Shown here: piece after piece, positions 1 to 6,567 of the stretch
Position numbering within the stretch: the first letter of the stretch is position 1
Layout of the letters: the number at the start of each line of letters is the position of its first letter
From: CAYLHS01 sp964383535
Lineage (GTDB): Bacteria > Actinomycetota > Acidimicrobiia > Spongiisociales > UBA4744
Direction: 5' to 3'
Assembly (NCBI GenBank): GCA_964383535.1
Contig: CAYLHS010000047.1
Location: 1 to 18,238 of the forward strand
DNA length: 18,238 bases
Program-made: the position numbers and the translations under genes
The notes under the pieces: model-generated
Databases searched by the model: none
What the model saw: the letters and a program-made list of their open reading frames with translations, nothing else
Told to the model about the DNA's origin: nothing

Positions 1-159
1 CCGGTTCGTCTCGTCGGCACACTCATCGAGATCAAGGGCCGCAAGGTGGTCGTCGACACCGACTTCTCCGCCGGTGAGTCCGTCACCGCGACCGGCTCTG
101 CTGTCTTGGTGGAGATGCCCGAATCGATGGTCGGCGAGGGGCCCACTTCTGCGCGATAG
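1..159 (+). CDS. C-terminal fragment of a hotdog-fold thioesterase-like protein (5' end outside window)
   Basis: Frame 1 is open from the window edge to TAG at 157-159, giving 52 residues. The visible stretch has a GRKVVVD segment, then short polar residues, then a GSAVLVEMPE strand. This is the usual ending of PaaI/4HBT-type hotdog thioesterases, where the last two beta strands read roughly GR.v.v and a.a.G.a.fv. No catalytic residue lies in the visible part, so both the family call and any acyl-CoA substrate are inference. It ends 51 nt before the binding-protein gene, so it may share a transcript with it, although a -10-like TAGCAT at 157-162 overlaps its stop codon without a good -35 partner. 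A different small beta-rich protein remains possible. Confidence 0.45.
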   Translation, partial: PVRLVGTLIEIKGRKVVVDTDFSAGESVTATGSAVLVEMPESMVGEGPTSAR

Positions 160-200
160 CATGGGAACAGATGCCGGCCCAAATGGGCAGGTTCAGGGAT

Positions 201-205
201 GGAGG
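201..205 (+). promoter_or_regulatory. Shine-Dalgarno site fixing the start of the BMP lipoprotein gene
   Basis: GGAGG lies 5 nt before ATG 211. An in-frame ATG at 199 overlaps this site and has no SD of its own, so 211 is the better start. The resulting protein begins with a compact lipoprotein signal peptide (TRTK, then a hydrophobic run). Confidence 0.7.
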
Positions 206-210
206 AACGC

Positions 211-1455
211 ATGACACGGACGAAGGGACTGTCGCCGCTCTTGCTGGTGGCAGCCGTATTAGCACTGATTGTCGCGGCGTGTTCTGGCACCGGGACGACC
301 ACAACCGAGGCGGCGGGCGCCACAACGACAACGGCCGCAGCGAGCCAGCTCACGTTCGGGATGATCCTGGTCGGACCACAGAACGACCGCGGGTGGAGCC
401 AGGCGAACTATGAGGCCGGCCAGTACATCGTGGACAGGCTTGGCGCCAAGATGATCGTTCTCGACAAGGTGAACCCCTCGGACCGTCCGAGCACCACGGT
501 CGAACAGGTCGCCGATGACATGATCTCACAGGGCGCTCAGCTCGTCTTCGCGACATCGGACGACATGAAAGATGGCGTCCTGGCAGCGGCCGCGGCGCAC
601 CCCGAGGTACCGATGATCTGGACGTCGGGCGACAGCGCATGGAAGGACGGCCAGGACTTCAGGAACCTGTCCAACCTCGGCAACATCATGGGCCAGATGA
701 TCTACGGCAAGATGATGGCGGGATGTGCTGCTGCGCTGACGACGCAGACCGGCTCGATCGCATACCTCGGACCACTCGCCAACGATGAAACTCGGCGTCT
801 CACAGACTCGGCCTTTCTCGGCGCGAAGTACTGCTGGGAGAACTACCGGGGCAAAGATGCCGCCGACCTGCAGTTCGAAGTGTCGTGGATCGGCTTCTGG
901 TTCAATATCCCGGGTGTGACGGCAGACCCGACGGTCGTTGCGAACAACTTCTTCGATGGTGGTGCCGACGTGGTGATCTCCGGCATCGACACGACCGAGG
1001 CGCTGGTCGTTGCCGGCCAACGGGCCGATTCGGGCGAGAGCGTCTGGGCCGTTCCATACGACTTCAAGAACGCCTGCGACGAGAAGCCCGAGATCTGCCT
1101 TGGCGTGCCGTACTTCAACTGGGGACCGGCCTATCTCGAGGTCGCCCAGTCCGTGATCGATGGCACGTTCGAGAGCTCGTGGGAGTGGAATCCACCTGAC
1201 TGGTCGAACATCAACAACCCAGACACATCGGCGGTCGGTTTCGAAGAGGGCCCCGGTCTTTCGGCCGAGAACAAGGCGCAGCTCGATACGTTCATCGCCG
1301 GACTCGCCGACGGATCGATCAACCTCTGGCAGGGACCGCTCAACTTCCAGGATGGATCGTCCTTCCTGGCCGATGGGGCCAAAGCTTCCGAGAAGGAAAT
1401 CTGGTATATGCCCAGCCTCCTCGAAGGCATGAAGGGCGCCGACACCTCCAGCTAG
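211..1455 (+). CDS. BMP/PnrA-family ABC transporter substrate-binding lipoprotein
   Basis: This is the extracytoplasmic binding component of a BMP-type ABC importer (Bmp/PnrA/Med family), 414 aa from ATG 211. The N-terminus has a positive TRTK, a hydrophobic stretch and the lipobox VAAC with Cys24, so it should be lipid-anchored to the outer face of the membrane. A Thr/Ala-rich linker (about residues 25-48) follows, then the BMP domain opening with FGMILVGPQNDRGWSQ, where the N-D-x-G-W element is typical. Later family-like stretches are LVFATSDD and the aromatic PYFNWGPAYLE. Known BMP proteins bind purine nucleosides or related small molecules; the ligand here is not determined. The gene is followed by a strong hairpin and then by its ATPase and permease genes. 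Family call is firm, substrate open. Confidence 0.9.
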   Translation: MTRTKGLSPLLLVAAVLALIVAACSGTGTTTTEAAGATTTTAAASQLTFGMILVGPQNDRGWSQANYEAGQYIVDRLGAKMIVLDKVNPSDRPSTTVEQVADDMISQGAQLVFATSDDMKDGVLAAAAAHPEVPMIWTSGDSAWKDGQDFRNLSNLGNIMGQMIYGKMMAGCAAALTTQTGSIAYLGPLANDETRRLTDSAFLGAKYCWENYRGKDAADLQFEVSWIGFWFNIPGVTADPTVVANNFFDGGADVVISGIDTTEALVVAGQRADSGESVWAVPYDFKNACDEKPEICLGVPYFNWGPAYLEVAQSVIDGTFESSWEWNPPDWSNINNPDTSAVGFEEGPGLSAENKAQLDTFIAGLADGSINLWQGPLNFQDGSSFLADGAKASEKEIWYMPSLLEGMKGADTSS

Positions 1456-1461
1456 CAGTCG

Positions 1462-1491
1462 GTGGGGGGACGGGAAACTCCGTCCCCCCAC
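1462..1491 (+). promoter_or_regulatory. Intercistronic hairpin between BMP lipoprotein and ATPase genes
   Basis: The arms 1462-1473 and 1480-1491 are perfectly complementary over 12 bp (GTGGGGGGACGG with CCGTCCCCCCAC) around a 6-nt loop, 6 nt after the lipoprotein stop. No T-run follows, so it is not a classical intrinsic terminator. Hairpins in this position after binding-protein genes (for example malE in E. coli) are known to protect the upstream mRNA from 3' decay or to cut readthrough; that role here is inferred. Confidence 0.7.
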
Positions 1492-1520
1492 TCCATACTG
1501 CAACGGCCGTCCGCACTCTC

Positions 1521-1526
1521 TAGGCT
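1521..1526 (+). promoter_or_regulatory. Possible -10 element for a leaderless ATPase transcript
   Basis: TAGGCT matches the actinobacterial TANNNT -10 pattern and ends 9 nt before ATG 1536, which would put the transcription start at about 1533-1536. No Shine-Dalgarno sequence precedes the ATG, which suits a leaderless mRNA. The -35 candidate at 1498-1503 (CTGCAA) is weak, so this stays tentative. Confidence 0.3.
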
Positions 1527-1535
1527 TACGCCTGC

Positions 1536-3008
1536 ATGAGCCTCCAGCTGCGGGACATCCACAAACGTTTCGGGCCGGTCCACGCCAACAACGGAGTAAC
1601 ACTCGACGTGGAAGCGGGACACCTGCACGGTCTCCTTGGCGAGAACGGTGCAGGGAAGTCGACTCTCATGAAGATCCTCACCGGCTTCTACACGGCCGAC
1701 TCCGGTACCGTCACTCTCGACGGAGAGACGCTCAACGTCGCCTCCCCCGCTGACGCCCTTGCACACGGCATCGGCATGCTGCATCAGGATCCCCTCGTCT
1801 TCCTACCGATGACCGTGCTCGACAACTTCATCATCGGTAGCCCCGGTCCGGTCACCGCCGGCCGAAAGGATGCGCGCAAGGCGCTCAGCGACGTGTGCGC
1901 CCGATTCGGATTCGACCTGGATCCCGACGCGGCGACTCGGGAACTCACGGTTGGTGAGCGTCAACAGCTCGAGATCGCCCGTCTCCTGTGGCTTGGGGCC
2001 AGGATCCTGATTCTCGACGAACCAACAACAGGCATCTCGGAGACACAGCGAACGAAGCTGTTCGCGACGCTGAAAGATCTCGCCTCTCAGGGAATGATCG
2101 TCATCTTCGTCTCGCACAAACTCGAAGAGATCGAGCAGCTCTGCACCGAGGTCACGGTGCTGCGCACCGGCGAAGTCGTTGGTCACCAGACACTGCCCTG
2201 CCCACAAGACCAACTCATCGAGATGATGTTCGGCGAAATCGTCATCACCGAGCAGCGCACCGATCTACCGCTCGGACCTCCCGTACTCACCGTCAACGAC
2301 ATGACCGTCAATGATGGATCGATGACCATGGAGCGCGCGTCGTTGACGGTGAGCAAGGGTGAGGTGCTCGGCCTCGCCGGGCTGGTCGGCAGCGGACAAC
2401 GGGCCTTCCTGAGAGCCGTATCCGGACTCGTCCACCCTCGAGACGGAACGCTGACCATCGGCGGCAAGAACATGTCCCATGCAACCCACCGCGACTTCCT
2501 CGATGCCGGCGTTCACTATCTGACGGCCGGCCGCCTCGAAGAAGGACTCTTCCAAGGCCTCACCCTATCCGAGCACTTCGTACTTGCAGGCGAACAAACG
2601 GACTTCTTCATCGACTGGAGTGCGGCAAATCGAGAAGCGGCCACGGCCATCACCGACCATTTCATCAAAGGCAGACCGGACAGCACCGCAGAAGAGCTCT
2701 CCGGAGGCAACCAGCAGCGACTCCTCCTGGCAATGGCCCCGGAGCACCTCACGTTGCTGCTCATGCTTCACCCCACACGAGGTCTCGATATCGAGTCGGC
2801 CAACTGGGTCTGGTCACAGCTCCTCAAGCGGCGCGAGGACGGAACGGCGATCGTGTTCGCTTCGTCGGATCTCGACGAACTGCTCAGCTACTCGGACCGC
2901 ATTGCCGTGTTCTTCTCAGGTCAGATACTCGACATCATCGATGCGTCCACCGCGACCGTCGAGCAGCTCGGCTACCTGATCGGTGGCGTCAAGGGGTACG
3001 CGTCGTGA
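1536..3008 (+). CDS. ABC transporter ATP-binding protein, duplicated NBD, BMP/ribose type
   Basis: This 490-aa protein holds two nucleotide-binding domains in tandem, as in RbsA-like ATPases that serve BMP and sugar importers in the cytoplasm. NBD1: Walker A GENGAGKS at 35-42, Q-loop Q84, signature TVGERQQ at 138-144, Walker B ILILDEP at 157-163, H-loop H194. NBD2: degenerate Walker A GLVGSGQRA at 282-290 lacking the Lys, intact signature LSGGNQQ at 388-394, Walker B region LMLHPTRGLD with His412 in place of the catalytic Glu, and ASSDLDEL without the H-loop His. A weakened second domain is usual in this family, so one ATP site per dimer probably does the work. No SD is seen at ATG 1536. The last bases overlap the next gene (GTGA), so translation is probably coupled. 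Confidence 0.93.
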   Translation: MSLQLRDIHKRFGPVHANNGVTLDVEAGHLHGLLGENGAGKSTLMKILTGFYTADSGTVTLDGETLNVASPADALAHGIGMLHQDPLVFLPMTVLDNFIIGSPGPVTAGRKDARKALSDVCARFGFDLDPDAATRELTVGERQQLEIARLLWLGARILILDEPTTGISETQRTKLFATLKDLASQGMIVIFVSHKLEEIEQLCTEVTVLRTGEVVGHQTLPCPQDQLIEMMFGEIVITEQRTDLPLGPPVLTVNDMTVNDGSMTMERASLTVSKGEVLGLAGLVGSGQRAFLRAVSGLVHPRDGTLTIGGKNMSHATHRDFLDAGVHYLTAGRLEEGLFQGLTLSEHFVLAGEQTDFFIDWSAANREAATAITDHFIKGRPDSTAEELSGGNQQRLLLAMAPEHLTLLLMLHPTRGLDIESANWVWSQLLKRREDGTAIVFASSDLDELLSYSDRIAVFFSGQILDIIDASTATVEQLGYLIGGVKGYAS

Positions 3009-4033
3009 GATGGAGCCACCGGCTTGGTTCGACAGCGCTCGCCATGTTCGCCGCGCTGCTCGTCGCCGCCGGCCTGATGCTGCTCGTCAAGGCCCCTCCC
3101 CTCGACGCGTTCCGCCTGCTCGTCGAGGGCTCGCTGACCGGTCGCAAGCTCCCCGACACACTCATGGCGTGGGCACCGCTCATGCTGACCTCAGCAGGAC
3201 TCGTCGTCACCTACACCGCCGGCCTCTGGAACATCGGCGTCGAAGGGCAGGTGATCGCCGGGGCCATCGCCGCGAGTTGGGTTGCGAGGACGGTCGACGG
3301 TCCGGTATGGCTGTTGGTGCTCCTCACCGTCCTGGCAGGAGCAATCGGCGGGATGCTCTGGGCTCTGCTCGCGGGAGTCCTGAAGGTGTTCGGCAGGGTG
3401 AACGAGATATTCGGCGGCCTCGGCCTCACCTTCGTAGCGCAGGCGATGGCGACCTACCTGATCATCGGACCGTGGAAACGCGCCGGTATTGCATCCACAA
3501 GTGGGACCGACCCGTTCCCTCAGAACGCATGGCTGCCGACCGTCGGCAACACGAGGTTGTCGCTGGTGGCGATCGTGCTCGCGCTCGCCGCCGTCGTGCT
3601 GGTCTACTTCCTGCTCAAGGGGACCCGCTACGGCCTGCGCCTGAGGGCGGTCGGCAGAAGTCACAAGAGCGCGTTCCTCATTGGCGTCCCAACGACCAAG
3701 TACATGCTGTCTGCCTTCGCGATCGGTGGCGCGATAGCCGGCATCGCCGGAACGATCCAGGTGACCGGGTTCCTACACCGGCTCGTGCCGGCGGTATCTG
3801 GGGGCTATGGATACGTGGGCATCCTCGTCGCTTTGCTGGTCGACCTCCATGCCCTGTGGGTGCCTGTCGTCGCCTTCTTCTTCGCAATGATCTCAGTGGG
3901 TTCAACGCAGCTCCAGCTCCAACTTGACCTCGACTCCTCGCTCGGCGGGGTGCTCCAGGGCATCCTCGTTCTGTTCACGCTGCTTGCACAAGGAATCCAA
4001 GAACGCCGAGTCACTCGTCTGAAGGAGCCCTGA
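3005..4033 (+). CDS. ABC transporter permease, BMP/nucleoside type (first subunit)
   Basis: This 342-aa integral membrane protein belongs to the BPD_transp_2 permease group that pairs with BMP binding proteins. It starts with GTG at 3005, overlapping the ATPase stop by 4 nt (GTGA), with AAGGGG just upstream. The conserved GLWNIGVEGQ (73-82) is diagnostic of the larger permease of these systems. The cytoplasmic loop with LKGTRYGLRLRAVG and the following GGAIAGIAGTIQVTG contact the ATPase and span the membrane in relatives. It has about eight to ten hydrophobic segments and a first helix at residues 8-28. With the next gene it should form a heterodimeric channel. The solute is probably a nucleoside or similar, by family only. 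Confidence 0.9.
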   Translation: MRWSHRLGSTALAMFAALLVAAGLMLLVKAPPLDAFRLLVEGSLTGRKLPDTLMAWAPLMLTSAGLVVTYTAGLWNIGVEGQVIAGAIAASWVARTVDGPVWLLVLLTVLAGAIGGMLWALLAGVLKVFGRVNEIFGGLGLTFVAQAMATYLIIGPWKRAGIASTSGTDPFPQNAWLPTVGNTRLSLVAIVLALAAVVLVYFLLKGTRYGLRLRAVGRSHKSAFLIGVPTTKYMLSAFAIGGAIAGIAGTIQVTGFLHRLVPAVSGGYGYVGILVALLVDLHALWVPVVAFFFAMISVGSTQLQLQLDLDSSLGGVLQGILVLFTLLAQGIQERRVTRLKEP

Positions 4034-4974
4034 TGGAATCCGCGCTTGCGTCGATCGTCCTCGCATCGGCCCCGCTCGTTTACGCCGTCATCGGCGAAAC
4101 CATCACCGAGAAGGCGGGCGTCATCAACCTCTCGCTGGATGGCAGCATCATGCTGTCGGCGATGGCCGGCTTTGCGGTTGCATTCACGACCGGCAGTACC
4201 ACGCTCGGGTTTCTGGTCGCCGGCATCGTCGGCATGCTGGTCGCACTCGTCATCGCCTACGCGAGCATCACCCTGACCCTCAACCAGGTTGCTGTGGGGT
4301 TCGTCATGTTCGCCCTGACCCGAGATCTCTCCACCTTCCTCGGGAACCCGTACGTCCACCAGCCACTGGCCGGTGTGCCACACATCCCGATTCCCGGCCT
4401 CGCGAAGATCCCCTTCATAGGTCCGATCCTCTTCGATCAGGATCTGATGGTGTACGGAAGCATCGTGCTGATCTTCCTGTCGTACTGGTTCATCTTTCGC
4501 ACCCGCCCCGGTCTGAAGCTCCAAGCGGTCGGTGAACGACCGGAGGGTGCGCACGCGAGAGGCATCCCCGTGAACCGTCTCCGATACCTGTACACGGCAA
4601 TCGGTGGATTGCTCGTCGGATTCGGCGGAGCGGCGTTCTCACTGGACGTGAAACTGGGTTGGTCGTACCAGCACACGCTGAACTTCGGGTGGATCGCGCT
4701 GGCCATCGTCATCTTCGGTGGATGGCACCCCTACCGAGCAGCTGTCGGAGCCTACCTGTTCGGCACACTGCAGATCGTCGCCATCGAGCTCCAGACCGTG
4801 CTTCCGACCCTGTCGCAGATCCTCCCGAGCCTCCCATTCCCGATCATGATCCTCACCCTGCTCATCGTCTACACAGACTGGCTCAAACGGCTCGCTGATC
4901 GCTTCCCGTCGCTCCGCGAGTTCCTGGCGAGTGAACCTCCATCGGCCAGCGGAACCCGGTTCCAACCCGAGTAA
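4033..4974 (+). CDS. ABC transporter permease, BMP/nucleoside type (second subunit)
   Basis: This is the 313-aa partner permease of the BMP importer. ATG 4033 shares one base with the preceding stop (TGATG), and AAGGAG at 4022-4027 is a well-placed SD. The N-terminal GETITEKAGVINLSLDG (21-37) is the hallmark of the smaller permease, the counterpart of NIGVEGQ in the first. A conserved cytoplasmic loop RPGLKLQAVGERPEGAHARGIPV is followed by GGLLVGFGGAAFSLD. About eight membrane spans are visible and the C-terminus is soluble (SEPPSASGTRFQPE). It closes the operon: stop TAA 4972-4974, then a weak hairpin and a 200-nt leader before the next transporter. Confidence 0.9.
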   Translation: MESALASIVLASAPLVYAVIGETITEKAGVINLSLDGSIMLSAMAGFAVAFTTGSTTLGFLVAGIVGMLVALVIAYASITLTLNQVAVGFVMFALTRDLSTFLGNPYVHQPLAGVPHIPIPGLAKIPFIGPILFDQDLMVYGSIVLIFLSYWFIFRTRPGLKLQAVGERPEGAHARGIPVNRLRYLYTAIGGLLVGFGGAAFSLDVKLGWSYQHTLNFGWIALAIVIFGGWHPYRAAVGAYLFGTLQIVAIELQTVLPTLSQILPSLPFPIMILTLLIVYTDWLKRLADRFPSLREFLASEPPSASGTRFQPE

Positions 4975-4986
4975 GTGACGCCCACG

Positions 4987-5002
4987 GGGCCAGGCGAGGC
5001 CC
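4987..5002 (+). terminator. Weak hairpin after the BMP operon
   Basis: GGGCC at 4987-4991 pairs with GGCCC at 4998-5002 around a 6-nt loop, 12 nt after the permease stop. The stem has only 5 bp and no U-tract follows, so termination here would be inefficient and readthrough into the liv operon is possible. Confidence 0.3.
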
Positions 5003-5014
5003 AATAGGCGCGTG

Positions 5015-5069
5015 CTAGGGTACCCCATACGGGTATGGAGGTGTCCGTGACCGAGACCGGCTTCCCTAG
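5015..5069 (+). promoter_or_regulatory. Structured segment of the livK leader with nested inverted repeats
   Basis: CTAGGG at 5015-5020 is complementary to CCCTAG at 5064-5069. Between them lie CCATACGGGTATGG (5025-5038, 6-bp arms with a 2-nt centre, or a 5-bp stem with a CGGG loop as RNA) and the overlapping TACCC-N5-GGGTA (5021-5035). TAGGGT at 5016-5021 also fits a TANNNT -10 box. The segment could be a regulator operator, a structured RNA leader or a promoter; the sequence alone does not decide. The rest of 4975-5174 shows no strong promoter. Confidence 0.4.
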
Positions 5070-5131
5070 GGCATGGCCTTCTGGCAACGACTCACCGACA
5101 CCCCACGCCCCTAAGCAGCCTCGACTCTCGG

Positions 5132-5147
5132 CCCGACAGCAGTCGGG
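5132..5147 (+). promoter_or_regulatory. Short hairpin just upstream of the livK ribosome binding site
   Basis: CCCGAC (5132-5137) and GTCGGG (5142-5147) form a perfect 6-bp stem with an AGCA tetraloop, followed by TCGCTTTC. It ends 15 nt before the livK SD (GGAGGGG, 5163-5169). It could act as a weak attenuator or a leader stem. Confidence 0.4.
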
Positions 5148-5174
5148 TCGCTTTCATCAATCGGAGGGGAGACA

Positions 5175-6512
5175 GTGAAACGACTACGCGTATGGTCGGT
5201 CCTGTTCGTAGTGCTCGCGCTCGTTCTCGGAGCATGCGGAACAACGACAGCGACGACCACAACGGAGGGCTCGACCGGTACCACAGCGGCCACTACAACT
5301 GCCGCCGGGGCAACCACCGAAGCAACGACGGCACCAGAGATGGTGACCCAGACCGTGACCATCGGCTTCACGGCGTCGATCACGGGCAGCTACAACACCG
5401 AGTCGACCCGCCAGGTCGACGGGCTTCAACTCTGGATGGATGACGTCAACAACGCAGGCGGCATCCACCTGAGTGACGGCACCGTGCTGATGTTCGAATC
5501 CAAGAGCTACGACGACGAGTCCAACAAGGATCGCGTTCAGGAGCTCTACACCACACTGGCGACCACGGACAACGCCGACTTCCTCATTTCGCCCTACTCC
5601 AGCGGTCTGACTGCCGCTGCATCGGTGATCGCTGAGCAGTACGGCAAAGTGATGATTACGACCGGCGCCGCCTCAGACGACAACTACAAGCAGGGCTACA
5701 CCGGCGTCTACCAGGTGTACACGCCGTCGAGCCGCTATCTGACCAGCTCGATCGACCTACTCGCCAGTCTCGACTCGAGTGCCAAGAAGATCGCGTTCGT
5801 GTATGAGAACTCGACGTTCTCTACCGGCGTCGCAGAAGCGGCAAAGGCCTATGCGGAAGGACTCGGCTACGACGTCGTGTTGTACGAGGGCTATGACGCA
5901 GGAACCACCGACTTCAGCGCGATCATCAACAAGGTCCAGGCAGCAGCACCTGACGCGATCCTCGGCGGTGGCCACTTCGCCGATGGCGAGGCACTGGCCC
6001 GCCAGCTGAACGAGAAGCAAGTTCCCGTGAAGTTCGTGTCGCTCCTTGTTGCCCCTCCGGAGCCGTCGTTCTCGGAACTCGGTGACGCCGCCAAGGGCAT
6101 CGCCGGTCCGAGCCAGTGGGAGCCGCAGGTGAAGTTCACCGAAGAGGGCGCCGTGGCAGACGGCACCACGTGGATCGGCCCGACAGGGGAGGACTTCGTA
6201 AGCGAGTACACGGCGGCGTACGGTGAGGATCCCTCCTATCACGCGGCAGGGGGATACGCTGCCGGGTTGCTGCTCCAGTACGCGATCCAGACGGCAGACT
6301 CGATCGATCCGGACGCGATCAAGGCTGCGCTCGATGGAGCCGACCTGACCACGTTCTACGGCAACATCAAGTTCGACACGAGCGCAGACAATCACGGACT
6401 GCAAGTCGGTCACGCGATGGTCGTGGTCCAGTGGGACGACAATCTGGTGAAGCAGATCGTCTGGCCGGAGAGTGCTGCGACCGCGGCACCGATCTATCCT
6501 CTCGGCCAGTGA
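5175..6512 (+). CDS. livK: Branched-chain amino acid-type ABC transporter substrate-binding lipoprotein (LivK-like)
   Basis: This 445-aa extracytoplasmic binding protein belongs to the Peripla_BP_6/LivK group. GTG 5175 is preceded at good spacing by GGAGGGG. The signal peptide MKRLRVWSVL... ends in lipobox LGAC with Cys21, so the protein should be lipid-anchored. Residues 22-55 form a Thr/Ala-rich linker, probably extended and possibly glycosylated, very like that of the BMP lipoprotein. The ligand domain starts at VTIGFTASITGSYN; the substrate-contacting S-x-T-G region, LQLWMDDVNNAGGI and KIAFVYENSTFSTGVAEAAK are typical. The family imports Leu/Ile/Val, other amino acids, amides or urea, so the name marks the family and not the ligand. 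A strong hairpin follows the stop. Confidence 0.88.
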   Translation: MKRLRVWSVLFVVLALVLGACGTTTATTTTEGSTGTTAATTTAAGATTEATTAPEMVTQTVTIGFTASITGSYNTESTRQVDGLQLWMDDVNNAGGIHLSDGTVLMFESKSYDDESNKDRVQELYTTLATTDNADFLISPYSSGLTAAASVIAEQYGKVMITTGAASDDNYKQGYTGVYQVYTPSSRYLTSSIDLLASLDSSAKKIAFVYENSTFSTGVAEAAKAYAEGLGYDVVLYEGYDAGTTDFSAIINKVQAAAPDAILGGGHFADGEALARQLNEKQVPVKFVSLLVAPPEPSFSELGDAAKGIAGPSQWEPQVKFTEEGAVADGTTWIGPTGEDFVSEYTAAYGEDPSYHAAGGYAAGLLLQYAIQTADSIDPDAIKAALDGADLTTFYGNIKFDTSADNHGLQVGHAMVVVQWDDNLVKQIVWPESAATAAPIYPLGQ

Positions 6513-6530
6513 CAATCACCGTCCATGAAC

Positions 6531-6558
6531 CCTCCCGCGGCCATCCGGCCGCGGGAGG
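6531..6558 (+). promoter_or_regulatory. Intercistronic hairpin sequestering the livH ribosome binding site
   Basis: CCTCCCGCGGCC (6531-6542) and GGCCGCGGGAGG (6547-6558) form a perfect 12-bp, almost all-GC stem with an ATCC tetraloop, 18 nt after the livK stop. No T-run follows. The 3' arm contains GGGAGG (6553-6558), the only SD-like sequence upstream of livH ATG 6568 (9-nt gap), so the stem would hide the RBS. Likely roles are limiting livH translation and protecting livK mRNA. Confidence 0.75.
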
Positions 6559-6567
6559 CTTGCAGCC

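Noticed and set aside
177..188. Small GCCC-AAAT-GGGC dyad upstream of the BMP gene
   Set aside because: Only 4 bp, which is common by chance at this GC content, and there is no partner element.
526..1602. 358-codon minus-strand open frame opposite the BMP lipoprotein gene
   Set aside because: Shadow of a firmly identified gene on the other strand; no SD, no domain, and it runs through the intercistronic hairpin.
2983..3927. 314-codon plus-strand frame overlapping the first permease
   Set aside because: Arg/Pro/Gly-rich out-of-frame translation of the permease gene; the permease frame shows family motifs and membrane segments.
5025..5038. Guanidine-II (mini-ykkC) hairpin because of an ACGG in the loop region
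   Set aside because: The best pairing puts CGGG in the loop, not ACGR, and no second ACGR hairpin follows within the leader.
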